A stretch of DNA of 64,000 nucleotides from Bradyrhizobium sp. Ghvi. GTDB taxonomy: Bacteria > Pseudomonadota > Alphaproteobacteria > Rhizobiales > Xanthobacteraceae. The notes below the pieces were generated by a model. The model saw nothing but the letters and a program-made list of their open reading frames with translations, made no database searches and had not been told where the DNA came from. A program made the translations under genes and the position numbers. Of this stretch, positions 54,535 to 64,000 are shown in pieces. Positions within the stretch are counted from its first letter, which is position 1; every line of letters begins with the position of its first letter. The stretch covers positions 124,001 through 188,000 of the forward strand of contig NZ_FOVU01000002.1 in the NCBI RefSeq assembly GCF_900115265.1. Direction: 5' to 3'.

Positions 54535-55539
54535 ATGCCCAAAAACCTTCGCAAAAGCCCGGCCGGCAAAGGCCCCCGTATCCCTGCCACGAAGCCCGCC
54601 CAGGTCGCGGCAAAACGCCCCAAGGTCGCCCAAAAGGCCGCCTCGAGGGCTCCCCTGAAGGCGGCCCCTGACTTCGCCCAAGAACGCGTCGTCCGGGCAC
54701 TGGAGACCATTGCGGCGCATCTCGCAGCCCAGGGCAGACCGGCCGTCGAACGCGAGTCGTTCGAACGGGCCGACGCCTATGTCTGGCATCCCGACGGCCG
54801 TCTGGCCGCGGTGCCACGAGTCAGCCGCGTCGAGCTGTTTCTGCTGAAGGGCGTCGACCGGATGCGCGACATCCTGATGGAGAACACCGAGCGCTTCGCC
54901 AATGGCCTGCCCGCCAACAACGCCCTGCTTTGGGGGGCGCGTGGCATGGGCAAGTCGTCTTTGGTGAAGGCGGCGCATGCCAGCATCAATGCCGACCGCA
55001 AGCCCTCCGACAGATTGAAGCTGATCGAAATCCACCGCGAGGACATCGAGAGCCTGCCGATGCTGATGGAGAAGCTTCGCGACGCGAACTTCCGCTTCAT
55101 CGTGTTCATTGACGACCTCTCCTTCGACGGCAACGACGCATCCTACAAATCGCTCAAGGCCGTGCTCGAAGGCGGCATCGAGGGCCGGCCGGAGAACGTC
55201 GTCCTCTACGCCACCTCCAACCGCCGCCATCTGCTGGCGCGCGACATGATCGAGAACGAACGCTCGACCGCGATCAATCCCGGCGAAGCCGTGGAGGAGA
55301 AGGTGTCGCTGTCCGATCGCTTCGGCCTCTGGCTGGGCTTCCACCGTTGCAGTCAGGACGAATACCTCGCGATGGTGCGCGGCTATTGCGGCCATTTCGC
55401 CATCAAGATCGACGATGAGGCGCTGGAGCGCGAGGCGCTGGAATGGTCGACCACGCGCGGCTCGCGCTCGGGCCGTGTCGCCTGGCAATTCGTGCAGGAA
55501 CTGGCGGGCCGGTTAGGTGTGAAGCTGACGGCGACGTAG
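54535..55539 (+). CDS. DUF815-family AAA-type ATPase
   Basis: The 334-residue protein has a basic Lys/Ala/Pro-rich N-terminus of about 50 residues. An ATPase core follows with Walker A GARGMGKSSL, Walker B FIVFIDDLSFD and sensor-like LYATSNRRHL. The DUF815 signature DRFGLWLGFHRCSQDEYLAMVRGY is complete. The ATG at 54535 is used because the upstream in-frame 28 residues look non-coding. This gene sits beside yajC-secDF in many alphaproteobacteria; its function is unknown. Confidence 0.93.
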   Translation: MPKNLRKSPAGKGPRIPATKPAQVAAKRPKVAQKAASRAPLKAAPDFAQERVVRALETIAAHLAAQGRPAVERESFERADAYVWHPDGRLAAVPRVSRVELFLLKGVDRMRDILMENTERFANGLPANNALLWGARGMGKSSLVKAAHASINADRKPSDRLKLIEIHREDIESLPMLMEKLRDANFRFIVFIDDLSFDGNDASYKSLKAVLEGGIEGRPENVVLYATSNRRHLLARDMIENERSTAINPGEAVEEKVSLSDRFGLWLGFHRCSQDEYLAMVRGYCGHFAIKIDDEALEREALEWSTTRGSRSGRVAWQFVQELAGRLGVKLTAT

Positions 55540-55570
55540 CGGAAACTGCAACTCAGCACACAACTAATAT

Positions 55571-55588
55571 CGCCCGCTTTCGCGGGCG
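55571..55588. terminator. Short hairpin between convergent genes
   Basis: CGCCCGC and GCGGGCG pair around TTTC between the ends of the DUF815 and NlpD-like genes. The T-tract is poor. Confidence 0.5.
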
Positions 55589-55631
55589 ACTGCGTTCTTG
55601 CGAAGAGAGAACGGGAGGCCTGACGTCGACC

Positions 55632-56996
55632 TCAAGCCCCATTCAGGAACTGAAGCGGGTCAACCGGGCTCGACCCCTTACGGATCTCGAAGTGGAGCTG
55701 CGGCGACGCCACCTCCCCGGATTGACCCGACTTGGCAATGACCTGACCGCGCTTGATGGTATCGCCGCGCTTCACCAACAGCTCACTCGCATGGGCATAT
55801 GCGGTGACGTAGCCGTTGGAGTGCCGAACCAGGACCAGATTGCCGTAACCCTTCAGCTCGTTGCCGGAATAGGCAACAACGCCGTCTTCCGCTGCCTTGA
55901 TCGGCGTCCCCTCGGGCACTGCGACGTTGATGCCGTCATTCGACTTGCCGTTGGTCTTGGCGCCGTAGCTCGTGATCACCTTGCCGCGCACCGGCCAGCG
56001 GAAGGTCGGCAGCGAGCTCGTGGTCTCTGCCGCTTTCGCCGGCGTCTCGGCTGGCTTCTCTTCGATATTGGCGGTTGCCTGGGCCAGGCGCGCGCTCTGC
56101 GCAGGCCCAGCGACGGCAGCCACCTTGGTGGTGGGAACCGGAGTTGCCGCAGCCGGCTGCAGCGCAGCCGCGACGGGGGCCGCCGCAACGGGCGCCGGAG
56201 CAAGCGGAGCCACCGCCGCGGTCTTGGCGCCCGGCACGGTCAGCTTGGTGCCGAGCCTGAGCTTGGCCGACGGCTCGAGACCATTGGCGTGGGCGAGCTC
56301 GGCCGCGGAGATATGGTTTTTGCGCGCGATGCGGGCGAGCGTGTCGCCGTGATTGACGAAGTGGAAGCTGGACGGCGCAGCTGTTGCAGCGACGGCCTTC
56401 GGCGCCACCGCGGGAGCCGCAGCGACCGGAGCAGGTGCACCCGGATGCGGGATGACCAATTGCTGTCCGGGCGAGAGCGCGCGCGGGCCCTTGTAGCCGT
56501 TGGCGGCCATGATTGCCTGCGGCGTGACGTGATAGCGCTTGGCGAGCACATCGAGCGTGTCGCTGGTGCCGATGATGATCTTGGTCCCCCCGACCGGTTG
56601 GGCGGCCGCGACCGAGCGCGGCGGCACAGTGCCGGTGGTTTCAAGATGCGGCTGGGCCGGCGGCGTGTAGGAGCCGAGGCCACGCCCGCCTCCCGAGACG
56701 CCCCCACCCGCGGCGACGGGATAGGATTGCGGTGCGGCAACCGCTGGCGGCGCCAAGGGCTGCGATTGGTAATAGCCGGGCTGGGTCTGCGGCCGCGCAT
56801 ATTGCGGCAGCTCACGCTGCGGAGGCGGAGCCTGCTGCACCGAACCCGTCGATTCAGAGAAGGGATTGGAGAAGTTCGACTGGGACAGCCGCGACGACAT
56901 GTCGGCACTGCACCCTGCGAAGCTGAAGGAGATCAGCGCCAGCACCGCGACCTGCGGTACGCGGCGCGAGTAAAGCAACTCGGCGACAACAGACAT
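55632..56996 (-). CDS. nlpD: NlpD-like lipoprotein: two LysM domains and a degenerate M23 domain
   Basis: The 454-residue protein has a lipoprotein signal (lipobox FAGC, Cys29) and a Pro/Gln-rich linker. Two LysM domains follow (TSDTLDVLAKRYHVTPQAIMAANGYKGPRALSPGQQLVIP; VNHGDTLARIARKNHISAAELAHANGLE). A C-terminal LytM/M23 domain ends the chain. In M23 the zinc-ligand positions are replaced: the HxGxD motif reads NDGIN and HxH reads QLH. As in E. coli NlpD and EnvC, it is therefore likely an activator of cell-wall amidases, not an enzyme. pcm is immediately upstream, as in the classic surE-pcm-nlpD order. Confidence 0.9.
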   Translation of the reverse strand: MSVVAELLYSRRVPQVAVLALISFSFAGCSADMSSRLSQSNFSNPFSESTGSVQQAPPPQRELPQYARPQTQPGYYQSQPLAPPAVAAPQSYPVAAGGGVSGGGRGLGSYTPPAQPHLETTGTVPPRSVAAAQPVGGTKIIIGTSDTLDVLAKRYHVTPQAIMAANGYKGPRALSPGQQLVIPHPGAPAPVAAAPAVAPKAVAATAAPSSFHFVNHGDTLARIARKNHISAAELAHANGLEPSAKLRLGTKLTVPGAKTAAVAPLAPAPVAAAPVAAALQPAAATPVPTTKVAAVAGPAQSARLAQATANIEEKPAETPAKAAETTSSLPTFRWPVRGKVITSYGAKTNGKSNDGINVAVPEGTPIKAAEDGVVAYSGNELKGYGNLVLVRHSNGYVTAYAHASELLVKRGDTIKRGQVIAKSGQSGEVASPQLHFEIRKGSSPVDPLQFLNGA

Positions 56997-57105
56997 GGTT
57001 ACTCACTCGTACGCAACAAAACTGGTGTTTTAAGTAAACACGCGCCGAGTAAATAACGGCTTAACCCTCCCAATAAGATGTTGGATGTGCAACCAATCCG
57101 GAGTT

Positions 57106-57756
57106 CTACAGCTCCCGCGCCACTCCGGGCAGCGCCGGCACGAAGCGGACCTCGACGAGTTCCTTGCGTTCGATGCCGGCTTCGGTCCGGCTGAGGCGGG
57201 TCAGCATCTGCACGCCCTGATGCGGGCCAACCGGAGCGATCAGAATGCCGCCGATGTCGAGCCGCTCGATCAGGTTCTGCGGAATCTGCTCTACCGCGGC
57301 GGTGACGATGATGCGGTCGAACGGGCCGATGTTCGGCGGCAAATTGAGACCGTCGCCGAGCATCACCTCGACATTGTGACAATCCAGCTTCTCAAGCCTG
57401 GCGCGTGCCGCGTCAGCAAGCTTGCGGTAGCGCTCGACCGTCAGCACCTGGCCCGCGAGCCGCGATAAAACGGCGGCCTGGTAACCCGAGCCAGCACCGA
57501 TTTCGAGGACACGGTGCTGCTTCTGGAGCTGGAGCTGCTCGGTCATGTACGCAACGACGAAGGGCTGGCTGATGGTCTGCCCGCAGGCGATCGGCAAGGC
57601 ACTGTCGCGATACGCGCTGTCGCGATCGGAGCCCTCGACGAACATCTCGCGCGGCACCTCCTCCATGGCCCGCAATACGGTCTGATCGCTGATTCCGCGA
57701 CGCCTCAGCGTCAGCTGAAACATCATCTTTTCCGGTGGAGGCTGGTTGGAAATCAT
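57106..57756 (-). CDS. pcm: Protein-L-isoaspartate O-methyltransferase
   Basis: The 216-residue SAM-dependent enzyme repairs isoaspartyl residues. Motif I is [16 protein letters not shown], and the substrate-side [25 protein letters not shown] and the late [14 protein letters not shown] are intact. It lies 109 bases ahead of the nlpD-like gene on the same strand, with surE further upstream. Confidence 0.95.
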   Translation of the reverse strand: MISNQPPPEKMMFQLTLRRRGISDQTVLRAMEEVPREMFVEGSDRDSAYRDSALPIACGQTISQPFVVAYMTEQLQLQKQHRVLEIGAGSGYQAAVLSRLAGQVLTVERYRKLADAARARLEKLDCHNVEVMLGDGLNLPPNIGPFDRIIVTAAVEQIPQNLIERLDIGGILIAPVGPHQGVQMLTRLSRTEAGIERKELVEVRFVPALPGVAREL

Positions 57757-57998
57757 CGCTCTGCTTATGTCGTCTAATCGGGGGCGGCATCGACGTCTTC
57801 AGCGCCAATACCCAGACCCGGAATCTTGTTCCCGTTCAGGAACCCATGATAGCCTCACGGCTTGGCATTTTGACCACAAATCGGCTTGCGGCGGAGGCGC
57901 CACTGCAGCCTTTTCAAGTGTCGGTCGGCCGAAACGCACATTGCTTCGATTCGTGTTATCTGCGAACGTTTTCGGGAATGGGCAAGGACTCAACGACA

Positions 57999-58370
57999 AT
58001 GACCGCCACAGGGCTTTCTGGCCGCTCTGTATTCCTCGTCGAGGACGAGGTGATGATCCGAATGATGGTTGCGGATATGCTGGAAGAGCTTGGCTACAAG
58101 GTCGCAGCCGAAGCGGGAGACATCACGGAGGCAATGCGGCTCGCCCAGGTCACCGACTTCGACATCGCCATCCTCGACGTCAACGTGAATGGCAAGGTCA
58201 TTTCCCCCGTTGCCGACGTCATCAAGGCCAAGGGTTGCCCCTTCATCTTCGCAACCGGCTACGGCTCGTCGGGCCTGCCCGAGCAGTATCGCGACCGGCC
58301 TGCCCTTCAGAAGCCGTTTCAGCTCGACGCGCTCGGCAAGACCATCGAAGCCGCGCTTCGCAGCGACTAG
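57999..58370 (+). CDS. Single-domain response regulator
   Basis: The 123-residue receiver domain has the acidic pair Glu15-Asp16 (VFLVEDE), the phospho-acceptor Asp60 (IAILDVNVNG), the Thr in FATGYGS and Lys105 in LQKPF. There is no output domain, so it likely passes phosphate or acts by protein contact. AAGGACT before the ATG at 57999 fixes the start; 57978 would add seven residues. It is inserted on the opposite strand between surE and pcm. Confidence 0.92.
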   Translation: MTATGLSGRSVFLVEDEVMIRMMVADMLEELGYKVAAEAGDITEAMRLAQVTDFDIAILDVNVNGKVISPVADVIKAKGCPFIFATGYGSSGLPEQYRDRPALQKPFQLDALGKTIEAALRSD

Positions 58371-58373
58371 CTC

Positions 58374-59141
58374 CTACTTGAGTGTCGCGCTCAACTCTTC
58401 GGAAAACGCTTCATTGGTGCGATCCAGCCGAAGCGGCGTGACTGAAACATAGCGGTCACGCAGCGCTGCGAGATCGGTGCCGTCCGCCGGCGTGTCCATC
58501 ATCGCTGCGCGCTCGAAGCCGATCCAGAAATAGGGATTGTTGCGGCCGTCCCTGCGTTCGTCGATCCGCAGGAAACCGAGGTTGCGCTTGCCCTGCCGTG
58601 TCACGCGAATGCCAAGCACGTCTTCCGGCGCGCAAGACGGGAAGTTGACGTTGATCACGGTGTCCTTGGGGATGCCGGCCTTGATCACCTTGCGCAGAAT
58701 GTCGGGGCCAAACTTGCGCGCGGTGTCCCACGGCGGCCGCTCGCGCGTCTCGACGCTGAATTCCTGCGACAGCGCAAATGATGGGATCCCCAGGATGGTG
58801 CCTTCGAGCGCGCCAGCGATGGTGCCTGAATAGACCACGTCCTCGGCAACGTTACGGCCCTTGTTGACGCCGGAGAGCACGACATCCGGCAGCTTGGTAC
58901 CGAGGATATGGCGTGCGCCCATGATCACGCAATCGGTCGGCGTGCCGCGCACCGCGAAGTGCCGCGGCCCGACTTCGCGCAGGCGCAGGGGATCGTTCAG
59001 CGACAGCGAGTGGGATACGCCGGATTGATCTAGCTCGGGCGCCACCACCCACACATCGTCGGAAAGCGCGCGTGCAATCTCCTCCACAACCTTGAGGCCG
59101 GGAGCGTGGATGCCGTCGTCGTTGGTGCAGAGAATGCGCAT
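58374..59141 (-). CDS. surE: 5'-nucleotidase SurE
   Basis: The 255-residue metal-dependent nucleotidase begins MRILCTNDDGIHAPGL with the Asp8-Asp9 metal pair. Further family motifs are LSGVNKGRNVAEDVVYSGTIAGALEG, ALSQEF and VNVNFPS. It dephosphorylates nucleoside monophosphates and other phosphates. It is convergent with the response regulator, with 3 bases between stops. serS is upstream on the same strand. Confidence 0.96.
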   Translation of the reverse strand: MRILCTNDDGIHAPGLKVVEEIARALSDDVWVVAPELDQSGVSHSLSLNDPLRLREVGPRHFAVRGTPTDCVIMGARHILGTKLPDVVLSGVNKGRNVAEDVVYSGTIAGALEGTILGIPSFALSQEFSVETRERPPWDTARKFGPDILRKVIKAGIPKDTVINVNFPSCAPEDVLGIRVTRQGKRNLGFLRIDERRDGRNNPYFWIGFERAAMMDTPADGTDLAALRDRYVSVTPLRLDRTNEAFSEELSATLK

Positions 59142-59263
59142 GCCGGTGGCCGATTCCTGAAGTGATGCCAGGCCGTCTTATCCGGCTGGGACCGATCAGG
59201 CAAACCGGCTTCGACGCAGGTCCCACCCGCGATCCCGCAACGCAGCAATAGATGCCACGCGCC

Positions 59264-59626
59264 TTACCGGCGGACACGCCATTGTGGCAGGAAGCGCGCG
59301 AGCCTGCCTTCGGCTCGCAGCTGCATCGCAGGGAAGGCCGGGCTCACGACGGGGGCCTCAATCACACCGAGCGCCTTCAGCTGTGCGAGAAACGGCGCCG
59401 ATACGGGGTTCTCGGGAAAACGCTCGCGCGCCAGCTTCAGCGCCTTGTCGAAGTCCTCGGCATTGACCCCCGGCTTCGCCCGCCGGCTCTGCACCAGGCT
59501 ATCGTCCCAAAGACGCGCAATGCCGATGTCCAGCACACCACGCAAGCGCTGGTCGACCGCCTGGATGCCGGCGCCGGTCACCGCCCATTGTCGGCCGACC
59601 CAAAAGATGTCGCGATGCAAGGCCAT
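59264..59626 (-). CDS. Conserved hypothetical cytoplasmic protein
   Basis: The 120-residue protein starts MALHRDIFWVGRQWAVTGAGIQAVDQRLRGVLDIGIARLWDDSLV and ends in a basic segment. No signal peptide, helix or domain is recognised. Its start at 59626 gives the cleanest N-terminus; an in-frame ATG at 59686 is possible. It lies between serS and surE, 122 bases before surE. The position between these two genes is common in Bradyrhizobium. I do not assign a function. Confidence 0.68.
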   Translation of the reverse strand: MALHRDIFWVGRQWAVTGAGIQAVDQRLRGVLDIGIARLWDDSLVQSRRAKPGVNAEDFDKALKLARERFPENPVSAPFLAQLKALGVIEAPVVSPAFPAMQLRAEGRLARFLPQWRVRR

Positions 59627-59719
59627 GGATGGTCGGTCCGCGTTGACGGCTGGCCGGCAGGATAACCGGCCGCCCGATCTTCGCAACCAAACGTTTTGAC
59701 GTTCAGGCCGGCAATCGCC

Positions 59720-61148
<1,429 letters not shown>

Positions 61149-61190
61149 AATCATCGGCTCTGCCGCGCATGATAGGGCGAAAATAATACC

Positions 61191-62003
61191 CTACTCTGCC
61201 GGATTGGCCGGCGTCGAGACGTTGGTGCTGGTAGTTGCCTGCGAAGCCGCCGCCTTCTTCTCCACCATCGCCACCGAGATGATCGAGCCCTCATAGAGCG
61301 CAAGCAGCGGAATCGCCAGCGAGCACTGGCTGAGGATGTCAGGCGGCGTCAGGACCGCCGCGATGATGAAAGCCAGAACGATGAAATAGCGGCGCTTCTC
61401 GCGCAGCATCTTCGAGGTGATGATGCCGACCCGCCCGAGCAGCGTCAGGATCACCGGGAGCTGGAACGCGATGCCGAAGGCGAAAATCAGCGACATCATC
61501 AGCGACAGATATTCGCCGACCTTGGGCAGGAGCTGGATTTGCGCGGTTTCGTCACCGCCCATCTGCTGCATGCCAAGCGAGAAGCGCACCAGCATTGGCA
61601 GCACGACAAAGTAGACCAGCATCGCGCCCAGCACGAAGAAGAACGGGGTCGCGATCAGATACGGCAGGAAAGCCTGCTTCTCATGCTTGTAGAGGCCCGG
61701 CGCGACGAACTTGTAAATTTGCGTCGCGACAATCGGGAACGAGATGAAGCCGGCCCCGAACAGTGCGAGCTTCAGCTGCGTGATGAAATATTCCAGCAGC
61801 GCCGTGTAGATGAATTTCGAGTTCTCCGCGCCTGCGACCCACACGAAGGGCCAGACCAGCACGTTGTAGATTTGCTTGGCGAAGAAGAAGCAGAAGATGA
61901 ACGCCACGCCGAAGCCGAGCAGCGCCTTGATCAGCCGCGAGCGCAGCTCGATCAGATGGTCCATCAGCGGGGCTTTGCTGGCCTCGATATCGGCGTCGCT
62001 CAT
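61191..62003 (-). CDS. tatC: Twin-arginine translocase subunit TatC
   Basis: The 270-residue protein has six helices and starts [22 protein letters not shown]. The conserved first loop and [21 protein letters not shown] are present (seen as [13 protein letters not shown]). TatC recognises twin-arginine signal peptides. Its ATG overlaps the tatB stop by 4 bases. Confidence 0.97.
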   Translation of the reverse strand: MSDADIEASKAPLMDHLIELRSRLIKALLGFGVAFIFCFFFAKQIYNVLVWPFVWVAGAENSKFIYTALLEYFITQLKLALFGAGFISFPIVATQIYKFVAPGLYKHEKQAFLPYLIATPFFFVLGAMLVYFVVLPMLVRFSLGMQQMGGDETAQIQLLPKVGEYLSLMMSLIFAFGIAFQLPVILTLLGRVGIITSKMLREKRRYFIVLAFIIAAVLTPPDILSQCSLAIPLLALYEGSIISVAMVEKKAAASQATTSTNVSTPANPAE

Positions 62004-62530
62004 GACGCTTTGGCGTCCTTGATCGCTTCGGATGGCGCGGTGTCCTGCGTCACCGGTGTCTGCTCGACCTCACGGGTGATGGCGAGCGGCTCGTTCATCG
62101 CTATCGCTGCATGCGCCTCGGCCTCCACGAAGGTCTCCGGCGTCGGTGCTTCAGGCGTGGTCGGGGTTGCTGGCGCTTCACTTGAAGTCGCAGGCGGTTC
62201 GACAGCAGCCGCCGTCGCAGTCTCGGCCGGCTTGTCGAGCGCATCGACGCGCAGCGCGTCGCTGACGTCCTTCTGGAGCGAGGTCATCAGACCACCGCTT
62301 GTGAAACCGCTGGCGGCCTCCTTGACCTCGTCAAAGCTCTTCTTGAGGTCGGCGATCTCCGCCTCGCGCATGGCTTCCTGGAACTGGCCCTGGAATTCGG
62401 CGGCCATCTTGCGAGCCTTGCCCATCCACTGTCCGACCATGCGCAGCACACCCGGCAGCTCTTTCGGGCCAATGGCGACCAGGGCCACGACCCCGATCAG
62501 AACCAGCTCACTCCAGCCGATGTCGAACAT
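62000..62530 (-). CDS. tatB: Twin-arginine translocase subunit TatB
   Basis: The 176-residue protein has the TatB pattern [43 protein letters not shown], with an N-terminal helix and an amphipathic helix, followed by a long Ala/Thr/Glu-rich tail. The tail is longer than in short TatB forms. It couples to tatC by a 4-base overlap and follows tatA by 88 bases. Confidence 0.96.
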   Translation of the reverse strand: MFDIGWSELVLIGVVALVAIGPKELPGVLRMVGQWMGKARKMAAEFQGQFQEAMREAEIADLKKSFDEVKEAASGFTSGGLMTSLQKDVSDALRVDALDKPAETATAAAVEPPATSSEAPATPTTPEAPTPETFVEAEAHAAIAMNEPLAITREVEQTPVTQDTAPSEAIKDAKAS

Positions 62531-62618
62531 GACGTCTTCCGTTCACGCGAAGTCACCCATCGGCCCAATCCCTCACGCGCAGGATCGGTCCGCTTCCGGC
62601 GTCTCGTGTGCTCCTGGC

Positions 62619-62852
62619 TCAGACGGCCTTGCTGCCGACGTCGGACCGCGCCGCAGTCGGCGCCGCATTGTGCTCGATGGACTTCGACGGCTCCTGCTTC
62701 TCGGCAGGCTTGTCGTCGTCCTGCATGCCCTTCTTGAAGGCCTTGATGCCCTGCGCCACGTCGCCCATCAGATCCGAAATCTTGCCGCGGCCGAACAGCA
62801 GCAGGACCACTGCGATCACCAAGATCCAGTGCCAAATGCTAAGTGAACCCAT
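62619..62852 (-). CDS. tatA: Twin-arginine translocase subunit TatA
   Basis: The 77-residue pore protein has one helix ([37 protein letters not shown]) with the FGRGKI...KAFKKG amphipathic helix and a polar tail. GGAGGG precedes the ATG at 62852. It is first in the tatABC operon. Confidence 0.97.
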   Translation of the reverse strand: MGSLSIWHWILVIAVVLLLFGRGKISDLMGDVAQGIKAFKKGMQDDDKPAEKQEPSKSIEHNAAPTAARSDVGSKAV

Positions 62853-63019
62853 CCTGCAACCCTCCAAACGCGCATGGCCGGGGCCCCGGCCGATCTTGAC
62901 CGGAACGTAGGCTTCGCAGGCCTCAAAAACAAGGACCAAGGCAGCGCCAATTCGCTGTTGGCGCTACGCAATCTTGCTAGTGTTAATCGGTCGCAGAGGA
63001 CCCGTAAAAGGCCGGAGGA

Positions 63020-63772
63020 TCACTCCTCGCTTCCGCCCTCGCCGCCTTCATTGCCGCCCTCCGGCGGCGTCTCGGGCTCAACCGCAGGCGCCAGCGCCAG
63101 ATCGAGCTCCTCGCCGGGTTCCAAGGGATCTTCGTCCTCACGCAACGCCGGGTCATCCGAGGGAGTCGGTACGCTGAAACCGGTCGGTAGACGCGAATCA
63201 AGAAGGCCCGTGCCCTTCAGCTCCTCAAGCCCCGGAAGATCGCCAAGCTGCTCCAGGGTGAATTGCGACAGGAACTCCTCGGTGGTTCCGAAAGTCAGCG
63301 GACGGCCGGGTGTCTTGCGGCGGCCCCGCGGCTTGATCCAACCGGTTTCCAGGAGCACGTCCAGCGTGCCCTTCGATGTCACGACGCCGCGGATTTCTTC
63401 GATCTCGGCACGCGTAACCGGCTGGTGATAGGCGATGATCGCCAGCACCTCGATCGCCGCGCGCGACAGCCGCCGGGTCTCGTGGCTCTCTCGCGTCATC
63501 AGCCAGGAGAGATCGCCGGCGGTGCGGAACGTCCACTTGTTAGCGACCCGCACGAGGTTCACGCCGCGCGAGGCATAGTCGGCCTGGAGCTGCTCGAGCG
63601 CAGCCTTGACGTCCACCCCCTCGGGCATGCGCTTGGCCAACGTCGCGGTATCCAGCGGTTCACTCGAGGCGAACAGCAGCGCTTCCAGCAGCCGCAATTC
63701 CTCGGGACGTGCCTGGGATTCGTTCTCCATCGGCTCGGCCTCTTCTACCCGCACTTCAGCCAGGCTTGCCAT
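63020..63772 (-). CDS. scpB: Segregation and condensation protein B
   Basis: The 250-residue protein binds ScpA and SMC in the condensin complex. The two winged-helix regions are [26 protein letters not shown] and [28 protein letters not shown] (seen as [23 protein letters not shown]). The C-terminal tail is long, acidic and disordered. AAGGAG precedes the ATG at 63772; a GTG at 63793 directly abuts the scpA stop. Confidence 0.95.
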   Translation of the reverse strand: [250 protein letters not shown]

Positions 63773-63793
63773 GGCAGCTTCTCCTTCTTGCAC

Positions 63794-64000
63794 TTAACCG
63801 ACCGGCGCATCAGGCGCAGGAGCTGCGTCCACGACCGGTTTCCCGCGCCCCTTGCGGAAGTAAATGGGCGCAAACGCCTCTTTCTGGTTCAGCTCGAGCT
63901 GACCTTCACGCACGAGCTCGAGCGCGGCGGCGAAGCTCGAGGCGAATACCGTCGCGCGCTGCGTCGGATCGGCGACGTGACGGATCAGGAAATCGTCGAG
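63794..64000 (-). CDS. scpA: Segregation and condensation protein A (C-terminal part, cut by window end)
   Basis: The last 68 residues are visible: a C-terminal winged helix with FASSFAAALELVREGQLELNQKEAFAPIYFRKG, then an Ala/Pro tail ending PDAPVG. This matches the ScpA C-terminus. It is directly followed by scpB, as is usual. Confidence 0.92.
   Translation of the reverse strand, partial: LDDFLIRHVADPTQRATVFASSFAAALELVREGQLELNQKEAFAPIYFRKGRGKPVVDAAPAPDAPVG

Overview
The window is a chromosomal segment of a high-GC alphaproteobacterium, almost certainly Bradyrhizobium or a close relative (Hyphomicrobiales, Nitrobacteraceae). This rests on protein style, on two tandem Omp31/RopB-type outer membrane proteins, on the order scpA-scpB-tatA-tatB-tatC-serS-surE-pcm-nlpD/yajC-secD-secF, and on several palindromic and dispersed intergenic repeats that I recognise from Bradyrhizobium genomes. 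I see no prophage, CRISPR array, insertion sequence, rRNA or tRNA gene. Most of the window is vertically inherited core and near-core genome, with small accessory patches.

Layout. 1-4.9 kb: a formyltransferase-like protein, two overlapping exported proteins, a DMT transporter and a caspase-like protein with a peptidoglycan-binding domain. 4.9-7.7 kb: cysK with a BrnA-like partner, a zinc-ribbon protein and tgt. 7.8-10.9 kb: a patatin lipoprotein, a TetR regulator and a PepSY protein, with two near-identical palindromic operators. 10.9-15.4 kb: asd behind a threonine-rich leader peptide and attenuator, queA, two cyclophilins and coaD. 15.6-18 kb: kup behind a short upstream ORF and a perfect hairpin. 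18-20.4 kb: a lower-GC patch with a GNAT protein, an esterase-like hydrolase and a VanX-like dipeptidase. 20.4-29.8 kb: gyrA, a frameshifted DUF2306 gene, ssb, two omp genes and uvrA; ssb and uvrA each carry a GTTC-N7-GTTC LexA box. 29.8-31 kb: DinB-like and HAD proteins. 31.1-31.7 kb: a dispersed non-coding repeat. 31.7-42 kb: an acyl-CoA synthetase with a PCC-domain protein, then many small exported, membrane or GNAT proteins and a DUF1127 protein. 42-50 kb: trmFO, an unusual kinase/AMP-binding-C fusion, a CAP protein, a class V aminotransferase, a cupin, a winged-helix/TPR regulator and ilvA. 50-55.5 kb: homologues of the mitochondrial complex I assembly factors NDUFAF6 and NDUFAF3 next to secF-secD-yajC, and a DUF815 ATPase. 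55.6-64 kb: envelope and maintenance genes (NlpD-like, pcm, a response regulator, surE, serS, tatABC, scpBA).

The clearest regulatory systems are: threonine-type attenuation of asd; a likely TetR regulon that silences the patatin lipoprotein and a PepSY-side transcript; and SOS control of ssb and uvrA. The most unusual proteins are the kinase/AMP-binding-C fusion, a Tgt that has lost all four zinc ligands, and a formyltransferase-fold protein lacking the catalytic asparagine. No large undescribed defence or biosynthetic system is visible. The strongest candidates for follow-up are the asd leader, the TetR operator pair and the kinase fusion.
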